Below are positions 6,588 through 7,474 of a stretch of DNA of 7,474 bases, piece by piece. This DNA is from an uncultured Porphyromonas sp. Its GTDB lineage: Bacteria; Bacteroidota; Bacteroidia; Bacteroidales; Porphyromonadaceae. A model generated the notes under the pieces. That model did no database searches. It worked only from the letters and a program-made list of their open reading frames with translations, and had not been told where the DNA came from. Positions within the stretch are counted from its first letter, which is position 1; each line of letters starts with the position of its first letter. A program made the position numbers and the translations under genes. The stretch spans positions 1 through 7,474 of the forward strand of contig CAMCJO010000101.1 in the NCBI GenBank assembly GCA_945875135.1, read 5' to 3'.

Positions 6588-7474
6588 TTATTCGTCAGGT
6601 GAGAGGACGTTGAGCACCTCTCGGTAGGTGTTGAATATCTTAGACTTGGAGACATAGCCGAGGTACTGCCCCTCGGGCGTTACGACGGGGAGGTTCCACG
6701 CCTTGGTCTCGTCAAAGAGGTGCATGATGTGATCCATGTGCATATCGCTCTGGATGCGGGCTGGCGGGGAGACCATAATGCGGTCGACCTTGTAGCGATC
6801 GTAAAGCTCAGGGCGAAACATGATATTGCGTATATCATCGAGCGAAACCACCCCGAGGAGCTTGTCTGTCTCACGCTCCACCACGGGGAAGAGATTACGC
6901 TTAGCACGCCCCACCACCTGAACCAGTTCGCCGAGCGTCATGTCGGGGTAGACCTTATCGAAGTCTGTCTCGATCACATTATCGATGCTCATCACCGTGA
7001 GCACCGCTTGATCCTTGCTGTGAGTCATCAACTTGCCCTGCTGCGCTAGACGGAGGGAGTAAATGCTGTGAGGCATGAAGATGCGGATCGTCCCATAGGA
7101 GCAGATAGCGACCAGCATGAGTGGCAGGAGCAGGTTGTAGCCACCCGTCAACTCGGCGATGAGGAAGGTGCCCGTCAGTGGCGCATGCATCACGCCAGCC
7201 ATCACGCCCGCCATGCCCATGAGGACAAAGTTCTTTTGCGGTAGATAGACCTCAATGAAGGGGAAGAAGTTTAGCGCATAGGCAAAGACAAAGCCACACA
7301 AGCCCCCCACGAAGAGGCTAGGTGCAAAGAGTCCACCACACCCGCCACCGCTATTGGTCGCTACGGAGGCAAAGACTTTTACCAGCATCGTGCAGAGGAG
7401 GAAAGCGAAGATGACCCAATAGTTACTCCCGAAGGAGGCGAAGATACTATTGTCCGTCACGGAGCTGTACTGTC
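6588..7474 (-). CDS. ClC-family chloride channel/antiporter with CBS domains, 5' end outside the window
   Basis: The frame is open to the right edge, so the 5' part is missing; the GTG at 7458-7460 is internal, not the start. About 294 codons are visible. Counting from that GTG, the remaining membrane part includes the SGGGCGGLFAPSLFVGG segment (37-53) with the ClC GxFxP anion-pathway motif, and MAGVMHAPLTGTFLIAELTGGY (87-108), the late ClC helix with the APLT and E-x-T-G signature. Hydrophobic stretches lie at about 15-31, 49-68, 79-105 and 109-128. A pair of CBS domains follows (about 157-215 and 225-283); in this family they sit in the cytoplasm and may bind adenine nucleotides to gate transport. 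The gating glutamate and the first selectivity motifs would lie upstream, so channel versus Cl-/H+ antiporter cannot be judged. About half of a typical roughly 600-residue ClC-CBS protein is missing. The stop is 6 bases from the fmt start, making this the upstream member of the operon. Confidence 0.92.
   Translation of the reverse strand, partial: QYSSVTDNSIFASFGSNYWVIFAFLLCTMLVKVFASVATNSGGGCGGLFAPSLFVGGLCGFVFAYALNFFPFIEVYLPQKNFVLMGMAGVMAGVMHAPLTGTFLIAELTGGYNLLLPLMLVAICSYGTIRIFMPHSIYSLRLAQQGKLMTHSKDQAVLTVMSIDNVIETDFDKVYPDMTLGELVQVVGRAKRNLFPVVERETDKLLGVVSLDDIRNIMFRPELYDRYKVDRIMVSPPARIQSDMHMDHIMHLFDETKAWNLPVVTPEGQYLGYVSKSKIFNTYREVLNVLSPDE

Overview
The window is a compact, single-strand bacterial gene run. 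All five protein genes read on the minus strand, so transcription goes from right to left. In transcription order they are: the 3' half of a ClC-family chloride channel/antiporter with two CBS domains (cut by the right edge), methionyl-tRNA formyltransferase (fmt), EPSP synthase (aroA), a DEAD-box RNA helicase with a C-terminal DbpA-type RNA-binding domain, and an elongation factor G paralog (EF-G2 type, here fusA2). Protein signatures point to Bacteroidota, most likely Bacteroidales. The clearest are the AroA C-terminal KSYPTFWRDL motif, the EF-G paralog with an altered G domain, and start codons that mostly lack a Shine-Dalgarno sequence. Base composition is moderately GC-rich by eye, which would suit a Porphyromonas-like organism, but the genus is a guess.

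Layout. Positions 1-160 are non-coding as far as visible and hold a strong 12-bp hairpin just past the EF-G2 stop codon. EF-G2 occupies 161-2317. A 306-base gap (2318-2623) separates it from the helicase. That gap holds a terminator-like hairpin for the helicase transcript, a weak promoter candidate, and a structured leader with tandem heptamers ahead of EF-G2. The helicase (2624-4285) and aroA (4304-5659) are 18 bases apart. aroA overlaps the end of fmt by 53 bases if the upstream GTG start is used, or by 8 bases with an internal TTG. fmt lies 6 bases after the channel gene. The channel, fmt, aroA and helicase genes therefore look like one co-transcribed unit, and EF-G2 looks like a separate transcription unit.

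Functionally, three of the five genes concern translation: fmt makes the initiator formyl-Met-tRNA, the helicase has a domain type that targets 23S rRNA, and EF-G2 acts in elongation. aroA belongs to aromatic amino acid/chorismate synthesis, and the channel moves anions across the inner membrane. The most interesting gene is EF-G2. Its G domain has lost the catalytic histidine of the switch II motif and has altered P-loop, switch I and NKxD motifs, while the ribosome-contacting domains IV and V are well preserved. This matches the GTPase-deficient EF-G2 class described in Bacteroides. I found no mobile element, CRISPR array, tRNA or rRNA, and no clear sign of a wholly new system.
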